Part shown: one piece after another, positions 9,352 to 18,650 of the stretch
Numbering within the stretch: position 1 is the first letter of the stretch
Layout of the letters: each line of letters opens with the position of its first letter
Made by a program: the position numbers and the translations under genes
Assembly (NCBI GenBank): GCA_902548405.1
Contig: CACCRN010000001.1
Location: forward strand, 122,375 to 186,374
Reading direction: 5' to 3'
DNA: 64,000 nucleotides
Source: an uncultured Pelagibacteraceae bacterium
GTDB lineage: Bacteria > Pseudomonadota > Alphaproteobacteria > Pelagibacterales > Pelagibacteraceae
Notes under the pieces: model-generated
What the model was told of the DNA's origin: nothing
Databases searched by the model: none
What the model saw: only the letters and a program-made list of their open reading frames with translations

Positions 9352-10608
9352 TTATCTTTCAGACCAAGTAGGCATAGGATATTTTAACTCACAAGCTGCT
9401 AATTCAAATGGATATACTGTACAGTATTTTCCATTTTGAACTTGCATTAAAATACCTCTAGTCTTTTCGTTTTGACCATCTGCACCAAATTTAATTCCTC
9501 TGTAAGGAACAATTAAAGACTCAGATGACATATCTAGATTTACTAGAGCTTGTCTGATTTTCTCAGGATCTGTTGATCCAGCATTATTAATTGCATTAGC
9601 TAAAGCCATAAAACCTGTAAATGCTCTTGCAGGTACATCTGATAAATCTCTTCCACCAGAGTGTGTTTTAAACAAGTCGTTTACAGTTCCAATCATAGGA
9701 ATAGTTTTTGCTAAGTCAGTGTTAAAAGGTGATCTTGTAATTACACCTTCTGCTTTGCTTCCCATTGTGTCTATGAATTTAGGATCTGTATAACCAGCGT
9801 TTTGAGCAACTAAAAGTTTAGGATTATAATCAAGTTCTTTTGCAGTATTTAAAAATAAATATGCATCAGCTGTATAAGATGAAGGCAATAAAACATCTGG
9901 GTTTTTTGCTTTCAATCTTTGTACTTCAGAACTCAAAGTTGTTGTTTTAGCTTTGTAGCTAATTTTCTCTACAACATCATAACCTTGTTCTTTAGCCATT
10001 TTGTCTTGAGTTCCACCACTATCAGCACCCCACAATGTATCTTCATGAATAATACCTAGTGTCTTTAACTTATTACTATTCTTTTTGTTAAAGTCGTTCA
10101 TGAATTCAAACATAAGTTGAGTAAACTCACCATCGTGTGGAGTAACTCTGAAGAAGTATTTAAATCCTCTTGTTGTTAATTTTGGAGAAGTAGACTCACC
10201 GTTTACCCAAGGTATTCCTGCTCTCTCAGATACTTGACTAGCAGCACCAGTTACTGATGAGTAGTAAGCTCCAAACATTGCATGAACTTTATCAGAATTT
10301 AACATTTTCTCAGTTTCACCAACACCAATATCTGGTTTTCCACCATGGTCTCCAACTACGATAGATATTTTACCGCCGCCTAATCCTTTTAATCCGGCAT
10401 CTTTTGCAAGTGGCATACCTGGAATGTTGTGACTGTTATTGATAATATCCAAAGCTGTTTTAACTGCTGCAACAGCATCTTTACCAACCTGAGCAACAGG
10501 TCCAGTAAGTGGATAAAGTACTCCAATTTTTACATCTTCTGCGTAACTAATTGCTGGCGCAGATACTAACGAAAAAAAAGTAAATACTGTAAGAATTATT
10601 TTTCTCAT
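9352..10608 (-). CDS. livJ: Branched-chain-type amino-acid ABC transporter, periplasmic binding protein
   Basis: A 418-residue type I periplasmic binding protein of the LivJ/LivK/UrtA superfamily. The Sec signal is residues 1-23 (cleavage after ISYA), then KIGVLYPLTGPVAQVGKDA, the standard opening of the family. Later blocks include VHAMFGAYYSSVTGAA, TSPKLTTRGFKYFFRV and RAFTGFMALANAINNAG. It captures a substrate for the LivHMGF permease encoded divergently. Exact ligand (branched-chain or other amino acid, amide, urea) is not certain. It has its own terminator, consistent with a higher dose than the permease. Confidence 0.88.
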   Translation of the reverse strand: MRKIILTVFTFFSLVSAPAISYAEDVKIGVLYPLTGPVAQVGKDAVAAVKTALDIINNSHNIPGMPLAKDAGLKGLGGGKISIVVGDHGGKPDIGVGETEKMLNSDKVHAMFGAYYSSVTGAASQVSERAGIPWVNGESTSPKLTTRGFKYFFRVTPHDGEFTQLMFEFMNDFNKKNSNKLKTLGIIHEDTLWGADSGGTQDKMAKEQGYDVVEKISYKAKTTTLSSEVQRLKAKNPDVLLPSSYTADAYLFLNTAKELDYNPKLLVAQNAGYTDPKFIDTMGSKAEGVITRSPFNTDLAKTIPMIGTVNDLFKTHSGGRDLSDVPARAFTGFMALANAINNAGSTDPEKIRQALVNLDMSSESLIVPYRGIKFGADGQNEKTRGILMQVQNGKYCTVYPFELAACELKYPMPTWSER

Positions 10609-10655
10609 TTTTTTTCCTCTTGTTTAATTTTTAAATGTCTAACTTAATACTATTC

Positions 10656-10667
10656 AATTGATCAATT
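10656..10667. promoter_or_regulatory. 12-bp palindrome in the livJ/livH divergent promoter region
   Basis: The 147-base gap between the divergent binding-protein and permease genes contains the perfect palindrome AATTGATCAATT, extended outward with near symmetry to 20 bases. It lies ~48 bases from the livJ start and ~89 from livH. It could be an operator, but in such AT-rich DNA a short AT palindrome may be chance. Confidence 0.3.
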
Positions 10668-10755
10668 CAATGATTTAGTTTTTTTATTTTACTAATGCTT
10701 AAGAAGTATTTGTTTAATATATACATTCTTTATATATACTTTAATAATAAACCAA

Positions 10756-11622
10756 ATGACTTCTGAAATTATAATTCAAGCTATAGTCACAGGATTAATG
10801 ATGGGATTAATCTATGCATTAATTGCAGCAGGCTTGAGTTTGATTTTTGGTTTGATGGAGATTGTAAACTTTGCTCATGGAGAGCATTTGATGTTGTCTA
10901 TGTTTTCATCATTTTGGCTTTGGTCTTTATTTGGTTTAGATCCACTGTTTTCAATTCCAATTACTATACTTTTGTTAGCTTTTTGTGGGATCATCACACA
11001 TTATTTTTTAATAAGATATATTTTAAAAGCAAAAATGCTTATCCAAATTTGTGCAACATTTGGATTGTCTATTTTTATTAGATCGATTGCTCAATTATTG
11101 TGGACACCAGACTTTAGAAACGTTGACAAGCCTTTACTAGAGGGACGTATTGAAATTGGATCTGTGTTTATTGGTCAGCCCCAATTATATGCAAGTCTTG
11201 TTTGTTTAGTCGCATTTTTTGGTTTGTATTGGTTTGTGACAAAAACAGAAACCGGATTAGCCCTTCAAGCAACAGCACAAGATAGACATGCAGCAGAAAT
11301 TTTAGGAATTCCATCAAATAAAATGTTTGCAATTGGCTGGGCGATTGGACTTGGTTGTGTAGGAGTAGCAGGTGGAATGATGGCAAATTATTTTTTTATT
11401 TTTACTGATGTTGGTATTAATTTTGCATTATTTGCTTTTGTTGCTGTGGCTCTAGGAGGTTTTGGAAGTATTATTGGGTGTTTGTATGCTGGTATAATTA
11501 TTGGATTAGTAGAATCTTTAGGTGGATTACTGATCGATCCGTCATTTAAACTTTTATATGTATTCGCAATTTATCTTTTAGTTGTGATTTATAAACCTCA
11601 AGGTTTGTTTGGTAGATATTAA
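10756..11622 (+). CDS. livH: Branched-chain amino-acid ABC transporter permease LivH
   Basis: A 288-residue inner-membrane permease with the LivH signature ALIAAGLSLIFGLMEIVNFAHGEHLML near the N-terminus. The C-terminal loop AVALGGFGSIIGCLYAG contacts the ATPases. It forms a heterodimer channel with LivM. First gene of the livHMGF operon; its stop overlaps the start of livM by one base. It is divergent from the binding-protein gene. Confidence 0.93.
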   Translation: MTSEIIIQAIVTGLMMGLIYALIAAGLSLIFGLMEIVNFAHGEHLMLSMFSSFWLWSLFGLDPLFSIPITILLLAFCGIITHYFLIRYILKAKMLIQICATFGLSIFIRSIAQLLWTPDFRNVDKPLLEGRIEIGSVFIGQPQLYASLVCLVAFFGLYWFVTKTETGLALQATAQDRHAAEILGIPSNKMFAIGWAIGLGCVGVAGGMMANYFFIFTDVGINFALFAFVAVALGGFGSIIGCLYAGIIIGLVESLGGLLIDPSFKLLYVFAIYLLVVIYKPQGLFGRY

Positions 11623-12635
11623 TGGACAGTAAATTAGAAATTGCAAAATCAGAACCGATTTGGAATACGAATAATAGAGTAATATCAATTATTGCAGGTT
11701 TAGTTATACTTTTGTTTGCACTTCCACTTTTTGGGATGAATTCATTTTATCTTCATTTATTTATTATGATTTTTATGCATGCAGTTATGGCCCAGTCTTG
11801 GAATGTAATTGCAGGTTTTTCTGGTCAAATTAGTTTGGGTCATGGAGCATTTTTTGGAATAGGTGCTTATGCAACTTCATTTTTTTATATGGAGTACGGA
11901 ATAACACCATGGATCAGTATATTTTTTGGTATGTTTGTTTCAGGAATTTTCGCTGTCTTAATTGGTATACCAATGCTTAGATTAAGTGGCCACTACTTTG
12001 CAATTGCCACTTTGTTAATTGGGATTAGTTTCCAAGTAGTTTTTCAAAGATGGGATTTAGTTGGAGCTGCATCAGGATTATGGGTGACAATGACACCAGA
12101 AGATTCATGGTCTGCATTACAGTTTCATAGCAGTAAAGCTCCATATTATTATGTTTTTTTAATGTTCTTTTTAATCACATTCTTTTTAGTTTGGTTATTA
12201 AGTAGATCAAAACTAGGTTATAGATTAAGAGCAGTTAGAGACGATCCACAAGCAGCGTTAAGTTTATGTATCAATGTTTCAAACTATAAAATTATAGCTT
12301 ATGTGATTTCAGCAATGATCATGGCTCCAATGGGTAGTTTATTTGCTCAATATATTTTAATTATTGATCCAGATAGAGTTTTTAATATTGAGATATCAAT
12401 TATAGTTTTATTAATCACAGTACTAGGTGGAATTGGAAATGTTTGGGGTCCAATTATAGGAGCTGCAATACTTGTGCCAATTTCAGAATATTCAAGAATT
12501 TATTTAGGAGGCACAGGTGGCGCTGTTGACTTAATTTTTTATGGTTTGATTTTAATGATTATTTGCATTTTTAGACCAAATGGTCTGATCTCATTTATTC
12601 CTAAAGATATTTTAGAAAGAAAAAAACAACGATGA
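11622..12635 (+). CDS. livM: Branched-chain amino-acid ABC transporter permease LivM
   Basis: A 337-residue permease and second half of the membrane channel. Recognisable blocks are AQSWNVIAGFSGQISLGHGAFFGIGAYATS (residues 60-89) and the C-terminal VLLITVLGGIGNVWGPIIGA. Both are standard for LivM. The first ~20 residues are cytosolic. It overlaps livH by 1 base and livG by 4 bases, showing tight translational coupling. Confidence 0.93.
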   Translation: MDSKLEIAKSEPIWNTNNRVISIIAGLVILLFALPLFGMNSFYLHLFIMIFMHAVMAQSWNVIAGFSGQISLGHGAFFGIGAYATSFFYMEYGITPWISIFFGMFVSGIFAVLIGIPMLRLSGHYFAIATLLIGISFQVVFQRWDLVGAASGLWVTMTPEDSWSALQFHSSKAPYYYVFLMFFLITFFLVWLLSRSKLGYRLRAVRDDPQAALSLCINVSNYKIIAYVISAMIMAPMGSLFAQYILIIDPDRVFNIEISIIVLLITVLGGIGNVWGPIIGAAILVPISEYSRIYLGGTGGAVDLIFYGLILMIICIFRPNGLISFIPKDILERKKQR

Positions 12636-13354
12636 AAATATTAACAGTTGAAAATCTTAGTAAATCTTTTGGAGGCATCCATGCAAATAGAGATATTTCT
12701 TTTGACGTTGAAGAAGGGTCAATTTTAGGAGTGATAGGACCTAATGGTGCTGGTAAATCTACTTTATTTGATTTGATTACTGGTTTTACAAAACCAGATA
12801 CTGGAAAAGTAAAATTTTTTGATAAAAATATTTTTGGAATTAGTCCTGATAAAATTAGTAATCTTGGAGTAGGTAGAACTTTTCAAAAACTAAAACCATT
12901 TGCAGATCAAACATTACTTGAAAATGTTATGATAGGAGCGTTTGTTAAAGAGAAAGATATTAAAAGAGCAAGAGATAGAGCCTTAGAAATTATTGACTTT
13001 GTAGATCTGATTGAAAAAAGACATCACTTCGCAAAAGAGTTATCAACTGGACAAAGGAAAAGATTAGAAATGGCTAGAGCTATGGCTATCGATCCTAAAT
13101 TACTTTTGATGGATGAAGTAACAGGAGGAGTGGATCAAAAAACTATTCCTGGACTTGTTGAACTTGTTAAAAAATTAAAAAATACAGGGGTAACAATTAT
13201 TACAATTGAACATAACATTAATATTATAATGGAAATTTCTGACAATGTTCTCGCTTTAGATCAAGGAAAAAGAATTGCATTTGGTGAACCAAAAGAAATT
13301 CAAAATAACAAACAAGTAATAGATGCTTACCTAGGAACATTCGATGCTGCTTGA
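12632..13354 (+). CDS. livG: Branched-chain amino-acid ABC transporter ATPase LivG
   Basis: A 240-residue ATPase. Walker A is GPNGAGKST, the signature motif is the variant LSTGQRKRLE (T in place of G in LSGGQ), and Walker B is LLLMDEV with VTGG in place of the usual AAGL and no canonical Glu after Asp-Glu-Val. The H-loop is TIEHNI. The LivG-specific insert is represented by VGRTFQKLKPF. The altered signature and D-loop suggest a less active or asymmetric ATPase site partnered with canonical LivF. It overlaps livM (4 bases) and livF (11 bases). Confidence 0.92.
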   Translation: MKILTVENLSKSFGGIHANRDISFDVEEGSILGVIGPNGAGKSTLFDLITGFTKPDTGKVKFFDKNIFGISPDKISNLGVGRTFQKLKPFADQTLLENVMIGAFVKEKDIKRARDRALEIIDFVDLIEKRHHFAKELSTGQRKRLEMARAMAIDPKLLLMDEVTGGVDQKTIPGLVELVKKLKNTGVTIITIEHNINIIMEISDNVLALDQGKRIAFGEPKEIQNNKQVIDAYLGTFDAA

Positions 13355-14051
13355 TGTAAAAAATATTGATGTTTTATATGATGATTTTCAGGTTATCTGG
13401 GATGTTTCTATTAATGTAAATAAAGCTGAAATGGTTGCACTTTTAGGACCAAATGGATCTGGTAAAAGTACTGTTTTAAATACTATAAGTAATTTAGTTG
13501 AGCATAAAAAAGGGTCTATCACTTTTGATAATACTTTAATCTCAAATATTCCAACTTATAGAAGAACTGAATTAGGAATTTCACATGTCCTTGAAAGAAG
13601 AAGGGTATTTCCTCATCTTACTGTTAAACAAAATCTTTTATTGGGTGCTTGGCATCCTAAGGCTAAAGAAGAGTTAACAAATTCATTAAACAAAGTTTAT
13701 AAGATATTTCCAAAACTAGAAACCAGATCAGATCAATTAGCAAAAACAATGTCTGGTGGAGAACAACAAATGCTAGCTATAGCTAGAGGAATGATGGGAT
13801 TGCCTAAACTTTTAATGGTCGATGAACCTTTTTTAGGTTTGTCGCCAATGGTTATGAAAGACTTAATTAAGATATTTAAAAATATTGTTGCAGAAGGTAT
13901 TTCAATTTTATTTGTAGAGCAAAATGTAAGATTAGCTCTGAGTATGGCAGACAGAGGCTATGTTTTAGAAAGTGGCAGATTAGTTATTGATGGTAAATCA
14001 GAAGATCTAATTGATAATGAGAGAGTAACTAAAGTTTTTTTAGGAAATTAA
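13344..14051 (+). CDS. livF: Branched-chain amino-acid ABC transporter ATPase LivF
   Basis: A 235-residue ATPase with Walker A GPNGSGKST, signature MSGGEQQMLAIARGMM, Walker B LLMVDEPFLGLSP and switch His region replaced by FVEQNV, as normal for LivF. It pairs with LivG. The start overlaps livG by 11 bases. The stop abuts the convergent YcsI-family gene with no spacer, so no separate terminator is seen. Confidence 0.92.
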   Translation: MLLDVKNIDVLYDDFQVIWDVSINVNKAEMVALLGPNGSGKSTVLNTISNLVEHKKGSITFDNTLISNIPTYRRTELGISHVLERRRVFPHLTVKQNLLLGAWHPKAKEELTNSLNKVYKIFPKLETRSDQLAKTMSGGEQQMLAIARGMMGLPKLLMVDEPFLGLSPMVMKDLIKIFKNIVAEGISILFVEQNVRLALSMADRGYVLESGRLVIDGKSEDLIDNERVTKVFLGN

Positions 14052-14837
14052 TTAAAAAGCAGCAAGATCGTTATTTAGTTTGTCAGTAATAAGCATTTTA
14101 CCTGGGCTGTGAGTAATACAAAAGTCAGGTTTTGAATTTTCTAAAACAGATTGAGGAGTAACTCCACATGCCCAAAATACAGGAATTTCATTGTTCTTTA
14201 TTGTTCTAGGTGGATCACCATATTCAGGTTTCATTATATCTTTAATTCCAATTTCATCTGGATTACCAACATGCACAGGTGCACCATGCACAGCAGGAAA
14301 TCTGGAACTAATTTGAATTGATCTAATTGTATCCTTTGAACTTAAGGGCCTCATAGACACAACTAGTTTTCCTGAAAATTGTCCAGCGGGTTCACAGTCT
14401 ATTGAAGTTTTATACATTGGAACAATAGTATTGTTTTCTATATGTTGAATTGGAATACCGGCTTCAATTAAAGGCAACTCAAAAGACATTGAACATCCTA
14501 GAACAAAAGTTGTTAAATCTTCATTCCAATATTTTTTAATATCATACGGCTCATCAACTAATTTTCCTTTTTCCCATATTCTATATTGAGGAACATCGGT
14601 TCTAATATCAATATCACCAAGATCTTTTAATGAAGGATCTCCTTTAGTACCAAATCCAATTAATGGACAAGGTTTTGGATTTTTTTGACAGAAAGAAGCA
14701 AAGTCCATTGCATATTTGCTAGGTAAGATACAAAGATTTCCTTGAACATACTTATTAGCAGCGCCTGCAGTTTGTTCCTTATAATTATTTTCTCTGATAA
14801 CTTTTCTTGCCTCTAATGGATCTTGAATATCTAGCAT
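14052..14837 (-). CDS. YcsI/UPF0317 (DUF1445) putative hydro-lyase, D-glutamate cyclase family
   Basis: A 261-residue soluble protein. Family blocks are [62 protein letters not shown] and [13 protein letters not shown]. The ATG at 14837 is preferred: a longer frame from a TTG at 14870 would overlap the upstream gene by 29 bases. In B. subtilis the relative ycsI sits with the 5-oxoprolinase genes, and here it is downstream of pxpA too. The family is grouped with mammalian D-glutamate cyclase, which makes 5-oxo-D-proline. A role feeding or processing 5-oxoproline is inferred, not shown. Confidence 0.8.
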   Translation of the reverse strand: MLDIQDPLEARKVIRENNYKEQTAGAANKYVQGNLCILPSKYAMDFASFCQKNPKPCPLIGFGTKGDPSLKDLGDIDIRTDVPQYRIWEKGKLVDEPYDIKKYWNEDLTTFVLGCSMSFELPLIEAGIPIQHIENNTIVPMYKTSIDCEPAGQFSGKLVVSMRPLSSKDTIRSIQISSRFPAVHGAPVHVGNPDEIGIKDIMKPEYGDPPRTIKNNEIPVFWACGVTPQSVLENSKPDFCITHSPGKMLITDKLNNDLAAF

Positions 14838-14841
14838 TAAA

Positions 14842-15327
14842 TTAGTATTTAGATTTCTTTGTTCCCTCAATTATTTCTTTTAACTCGTTATATTCTTCAC
14901 AGTTACAAGTTTCTAATACTTTTAGTCTTTCTTTAGCTAAATCCATTCTATTTGTAGCAACATATAATTCACCTAGATACTCATTTATTCCAATATGGTC
15001 TGGTTTGATTGCTAGACCTTGAAGATAATATTTTTCTCCATTTTCAAAATCACCAAGTTTTCTTGTTGTAAAACCAAGATAATTAAGTGTATCCGCTTGA
15101 TTTGGTTTTTTATCGTTTGATTTTAGAAGAAGTTTTAGAGCTTTTTCATATCTCTTTTTAGCTTTTTCTAGTTTGCCTTTTTTTTCAAATTTTTTTGCAG
15201 CTTTAACATGAGTAACTGCTTTATCGTATTCTGACTTTACCTTCTTTGGTGTTGAGTCTGAACCTGCTGACATTACATTGGACGCAAACAAAACAAATAT
15301 CAAAGTAATAAATATTTTTTTAATCAT
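14842..15327 (-). CDS. Secreted TPR-repeat protein
   Basis: A 161-residue protein with a signal peptide (residues 1-20, cleavage after NVMSA). A lysine-rich helical stretch (25-75) leads into about two tetratricopeptide units (residues 76-150, [27 protein letters not shown] and the following repeat). It probably acts in the periplasm as a docking protein. It lies between pxpA (1-base overlap) and the YcsI-family gene (4 bases downstream), so it belongs to the 5-oxoproline operon by position only. Confidence 0.7.
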   Translation of the reverse strand: MIKKIFITLIFVLFASNVMSAGSDSTPKKVKSEYDKAVTHVKAAKKFEKKGKLEKAKKRYEKALKLLLKSNDKKPNQADTLNYLGFTTRKLGDFENGEKYYLQGLAIKPDHIGINEYLGELYVATNRMDLAKERLKVLETCNCEEYNELKEIIEGTKKSKY

Positions 15328-16100
15328 TATAAAAATTTCTCCATTTGGCTTAAAGGTTTTAAATTAAGTCCATTTTCAATTAAATTTTCTCTAATTGAAC
15401 TTGCTGTAGCAAGTGAACTTTCATTATCACCATGTATGCAGACAGAGTCGATTTCACAAGGTATTTGCTTTCCACTGTGACAATTCAGTGCCTGATTTTT
15501 TACCATGCTTAATACATGTTTTTTAGCTTCCTCAGGATCGGTGATTAATGCATGTGGTTTTTTTCTAGAAACTAAATTTCCATCATCTTCATAGGTTCTA
15601 TCTGCAAAAATTTCACAGGCAATCTTCATATCTAATTTTTTAGCTGCTTGTTCCATTTTAGAGCCAGTAGGAACTAAATAGATCAAATCTTTACTTATTT
15701 CATTGATTGCTTTCGCTAAAGTAGTTGCCAGATCAATATCCTCACACGCCATATTATTTAAAGCTCCATGTGGTTTTATATGAGTAACATTTTCTCCATG
15801 ATCTTGAGCAATTTTTTGTAAAATTTCATATTGGTCAATAATTAATTTTCTAATTTCTTCAGGTGCTAGGTTCATTCTTTGTCTTCCAAAATTTTCTGGG
15901 TCATTGAATGATGGATGAGCACCAATACTTACACCATTTTTTTTTGATATTTGAACCACTTGGTTCATGGATTCTTCATCACCAGCATGAAATCCACATG
16001 CTACGTTAGCAGAATTCACTATATCAAGTAAGTCTGGATCATATTTATTTGAATGGTGTTTTGATTTTTCACCTAAATCACAATTTATATTAATTTCCAT
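15327..16100 (-). CDS. pxpA: 5-oxoprolinase subunit A (LamB/YcsF family)
   Basis: Subunit A of the prokaryotic ATP-dependent 5-oxoprolinase, which opens 5-oxoproline to glutamate. The signature is at the start: MEININCDLGE, then SANVACGFHAGDEESM and GVSIGAHPSFNDPENFGRQ. HIKPHGALNN and the C-terminal VCIHGDNESS are also typical. The start is placed at the ATG at 16100, because MEININCDLGE is the usual N-terminus. An upstream in-frame ATG at 16130 would overlap the divergent pxpB start. It is divergent from pxpB by 28 bases. Confidence 0.93.
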   Translation of the reverse strand: MEININCDLGEKSKHHSNKYDPDLLDIVNSANVACGFHAGDEESMNQVVQISKKNGVSIGAHPSFNDPENFGRQRMNLAPEEIRKLIIDQYEILQKIAQDHGENVTHIKPHGALNNMACEDIDLATTLAKAINEISKDLIYLVPTGSKMEQAAKKLDMKIACEIFADRTYEDDGNLVSRKKPHALITDPEEAKKHVLSMVKNQALNCHSGKQIPCEIDSVCIHGDNESSLATASSIRENLIENGLNLKPLSQMEKFL

Positions 16101-16128
16101 AGTTCTAATTGTTGAAGTATAACATGCC

Positions 16129-16806
16129 ATGATAAAAAATATATCAAATCTTGGTGACGCAGCTGTTTATTGCGATTTTGGTGTAGAGGTAAATAAATCA
16201 ATTAACTCTGAAGTAATAAAATATTTTAAAGCTTTAAAAAAAGAGAATATTGAAAGTATAAATAATCTTACTCCTTCTTATAATAAGTTAATAGTTTCTT
16301 ACGATCTTAGAAAAACAAACTTTAGAGAAGTAAAAAAATTAATTGAAAATTTAAATGTTAATGAAACTCAAGATAACAATAGTAATAAAATAGAAATTCC
16401 AGTTTGTTGTGATGATCAATTTTCTCTCGATATAAAAAGATTAGAAGAAAAATTAAATATCAGTCGAGATAAAATTTTAGAAAATTTTTTTAGTAAGGAA
16501 TATTTTTGTTATATGACAGGATTTATCGCTGGCATGCCATTTTTAGGAGATTTGGATGAAAATATGAGAGTACCAAGATTAGAAACACCAAGAGTTAAAG
16601 TCCCCAAAGGATCAGTTGCTTTAACTGAACAATTTGCAAATATTTATACATTTGAAAGCCCTGGTGGATGGAATATACTTGGTAATACACCTGTAGATGT
16701 TTTTGATAATTCAAAAGAATTAGAACCAAATTTAATAAATCCTGGCGACATAGTAGTTTTTAAACAAATAAATCTTGAAAAATACAATAGCTACAATGAC
16801 AAATAA
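16129..16806 (+). CDS. pxpB: 5-oxoprolinase subunit B (KipI-like)
   Basis: A 225-residue protein of the KipI/allophanate-hydrolase subunit 1 family. The hallmark block is YMTGFIAGMPFLGDL followed by RVPRLETPRVKVPKGSVAL, and the C-terminal GWNILGNTPVDVFD. It works with PxpA and PxpC. Divergent from pxpA and overlapping pxpC by 11 bases. Confidence 0.92.
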   Translation: MIKNISNLGDAAVYCDFGVEVNKSINSEVIKYFKALKKENIESINNLTPSYNKLIVSYDLRKTNFREVKKLIENLNVNETQDNNSNKIEIPVCCDDQFSLDIKRLEEKLNISRDKILENFFSKEYFCYMTGFIAGMPFLGDLDENMRVPRLETPRVKVPKGSVALTEQFANIYTFESPGGWNILGNTPVDVFDNSKELEPNLINPGDIVVFKQINLEKYNSYNDK

Positions 16807-17737
16807 TTTCGAAATTATAAGAGCTGGAGTTAATACTACTTTTCAAGACCAAGGAAGAAACAACTTATATCATATAGGAATTCCATTTAGTGGAGCGATG
16901 GATAATAGAAATTATAGTTTAGCTAACAAGCTGGCAGGTAATAAATTAAATTCTCCAGTTATAGAATTTGCATACCAAGGACCACATATAAAATATTTAG
17001 GAGAAAATATTAATATAGCAGTTACAGGTGATATTGTTTTTAAAATTATTAAAAATGGTACAGAAATTGATGGTAATTGTTATGAGAGTTATCAAATTGA
17101 AAGTGGAGATGAGATTAATCTAATCTCAACAAATAAATCAGTTTATGGATATTTAGCATTTGGTGGAGAATTGGATTTAAAATTTCAGTGGAATAGTTGT
17201 TCGATAAATACTAAGGCAAATATTGGATCAAATAATGGAAAAAAATTAGAGAACGGTCAAAAAGTAAATATCCTAAATATTAATTCAGACCAAAGTAAAA
17301 AAAAGACTAATTACATAAATTCTAAAGTTGAAAATATCAGAGTAATAAAAGGACCAAACTTTGATTATTTTTCAGAGGAAGGAAAAAAAATATTTTTTGA
17401 AAAAGAATTTTCTGTATCAAAACTTTCAGATAGAATGGGGATGCGTTTAGAGGGTCCAAAAATTGAAAATATTGTAAATACCAACATTAAATCAGAAGGT
17501 TTGTTAAAAGGGGTCATTCAGGTACCAGCAGACGGAAACCCAATTATTATGCTGTCAGACCATGGTACTATTGGAGGGTATCCAAAAATTGGGGTTGTAG
17601 CTAGTGTTGATTATGATCGATTGGTACAAATATCACCTGGCTCAAAAATCAAATTTAAAGAGATAAATTTATCTGATGCTGAAACTTTGTTTAAATTATA
17701 TGAGATGGACACTCAGAACTTACTTAATCAAATATAA
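16796..17737 (+). CDS. pxpC: 5-oxoprolinase subunit C (KipA-like)
   Basis: A 313-residue protein of the KipA/allophanate-hydrolase subunit 2 family. Blocks are GVNTTFQDQGRNN, GIPFSGAMDNRNYSLANKLAG, VIKGPNFDYF, SDRMGMRLEG and the C-terminal PADGNPIIMLSDHGTIGGYPKIG. The start is put at the ATG at 16796 (MTNNFEIIRAG). A TTG at 16775 would add seven residues and increase the overlap with pxpB. It overlaps the following EamA gene by 1 base. Together with pxpA and pxpB it completes the enzyme. Confidence 0.92.
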   Translation: MTNNFEIIRAGVNTTFQDQGRNNLYHIGIPFSGAMDNRNYSLANKLAGNKLNSPVIEFAYQGPHIKYLGENINIAVTGDIVFKIIKNGTEIDGNCYESYQIESGDEINLISTNKSVYGYLAFGGELDLKFQWNSCSINTKANIGSNNGKKLENGQKVNILNINSDQSKKKTNYINSKVENIRVIKGPNFDYFSEEGKKIFFEKEFSVSKLSDRMGMRLEGPKIENIVNTNIKSEGLLKGVIQVPADGNPIIMLSDHGTIGGYPKIGVVASVDYDRLVQISPGSKIKFKEINLSDAETLFKLYEMDTQNLLNQI

Positions 17738-18609
17738 TGAATATTATTAGAAAACTTCCTGGACCCTTCTTAGTATTTCTAGGTGCATGCAGTCTTAGTT
17801 TTGGAGGTTTGATTGTAAAATCATTTGAGGGAGCAACCCTTTGGCAAATATTATTTTGGAGAACGGTATTCTTCCTAATTGTTATTGGCTTGTATTTAAC
17901 TTTAACTTATAAGAAACAAGTATTTAGATCCTTTTATAATTTAGGATTTCCTGGTTTCTTTGGTGGATTTATTTTATCACTTGGTTTTAGTGGTTATGTG
18001 TTTGCGATGTATAACACAACAGTTGCTAATGCTAATTTTATTATTCAAACACAAACAATCTTTTTAGCAATATTTGGTTACTTTTTTTTAAAAGAAAAAA
18101 TTTCAGTAATTACTCTTACTTCAATAATTCTTGCAATTTCAGGAATACTTTTAATGGTCGGAAGATCTTTATCTCCAGGCGAAATGTCTGGAAATATAGC
18201 AGCTTTCATAATGCCAATATCCTTTGCTACATTAATTTTAGTTGTAAGAAAATATCCAACTGTTGATATGGTCCCTGCTCAATTTGTTGCAGGTGTTTTT
18301 GCGTTGTTAATAGGTTTACTAATGTCAGAAAAAATAATGATATCTCCTAATGATATTTTTTTAGGATTTTTAGCTGGGTTTTTACAATTAGGATTAGGTT
18401 TTATCTTTATTACTATCGGAGCTCAACGAACACCATCGGCAATGGTTGGAATCATAATGCTAACAGAAGCTGTACTAGGTCCTTTATGGGCGTGGTTGTT
18501 TATAAATGAACAACCACCTTTCATTGTTATAATTGGAGGATCAATAGTTATTTTTGCAGTTTTACTTCAATTTTACAATTTATATACCTCAGAAAAAAAA
18601 GCGATCTAA
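17737..18609 (+). CDS. EamA/DMT-family transporter
   Basis: A 290-residue membrane protein with ten predicted helices in two EamA repeats. Typical elements are GASFGGLIVKSF-like start, TIFLAIFGYFFLKEKIS at the end of repeat 1, and MLTEAVLGPLWAWLFINEQPP in repeat 2. Such proteins often export amino acids or metabolites. Translational coupling to pxpC suggests its substrate is linked to 5-oxoproline or glutamate. That substrate assignment is inference. The stop lies just upstream of the glycine-riboswitch promoter. Confidence 0.85.
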   Translation: MNIIRKLPGPFLVFLGACSLSFGGLIVKSFEGATLWQILFWRTVFFLIVIGLYLTLTYKKQVFRSFYNLGFPGFFGGFILSLGFSGYVFAMYNTTVANANFIIQTQTIFLAIFGYFFLKEKISVITLTSIILAISGILLMVGRSLSPGEMSGNIAAFIMPISFATLILVVRKYPTVDMVPAQFVAGVFALLIGLLMSEKIMISPNDIFLGFLAGFLQLGLGFIFITIGAQRTPSAMVGIIMLTEAVLGPLWAWLFINEQPPFIVIIGGSIVIFAVLLQFYNLYTSEKKAI

Positions 18610-18615
18610 TAACAT

Positions 18616-18642
18616 TTGACATTAAACCGTATTTATTAGAAT
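18616..18642 (+). promoter_or_regulatory. Sigma-70-type promoter for the gcvTHP operon
   Basis: A perfect -35 TTGACA at 18616-18621 and a -10 TAGAAT at 18637-18642, spaced 15 bases. The predicted start (~18650) falls right at the first base of the glycine riboswitch, which supports the reading. It sits 7 bases after the stop of the EamA gene, so gcvTHP has its own promoter. Confidence 0.65.
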
Positions 18643-18650
18643 ATTTGTTA

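Noticed and set aside
16101..16130. Longer pxpA start at 16130
   Set aside because: Ten added residues have no family match and overlap the divergent pxpB start; MEININCDLGE is the standard N-terminus.
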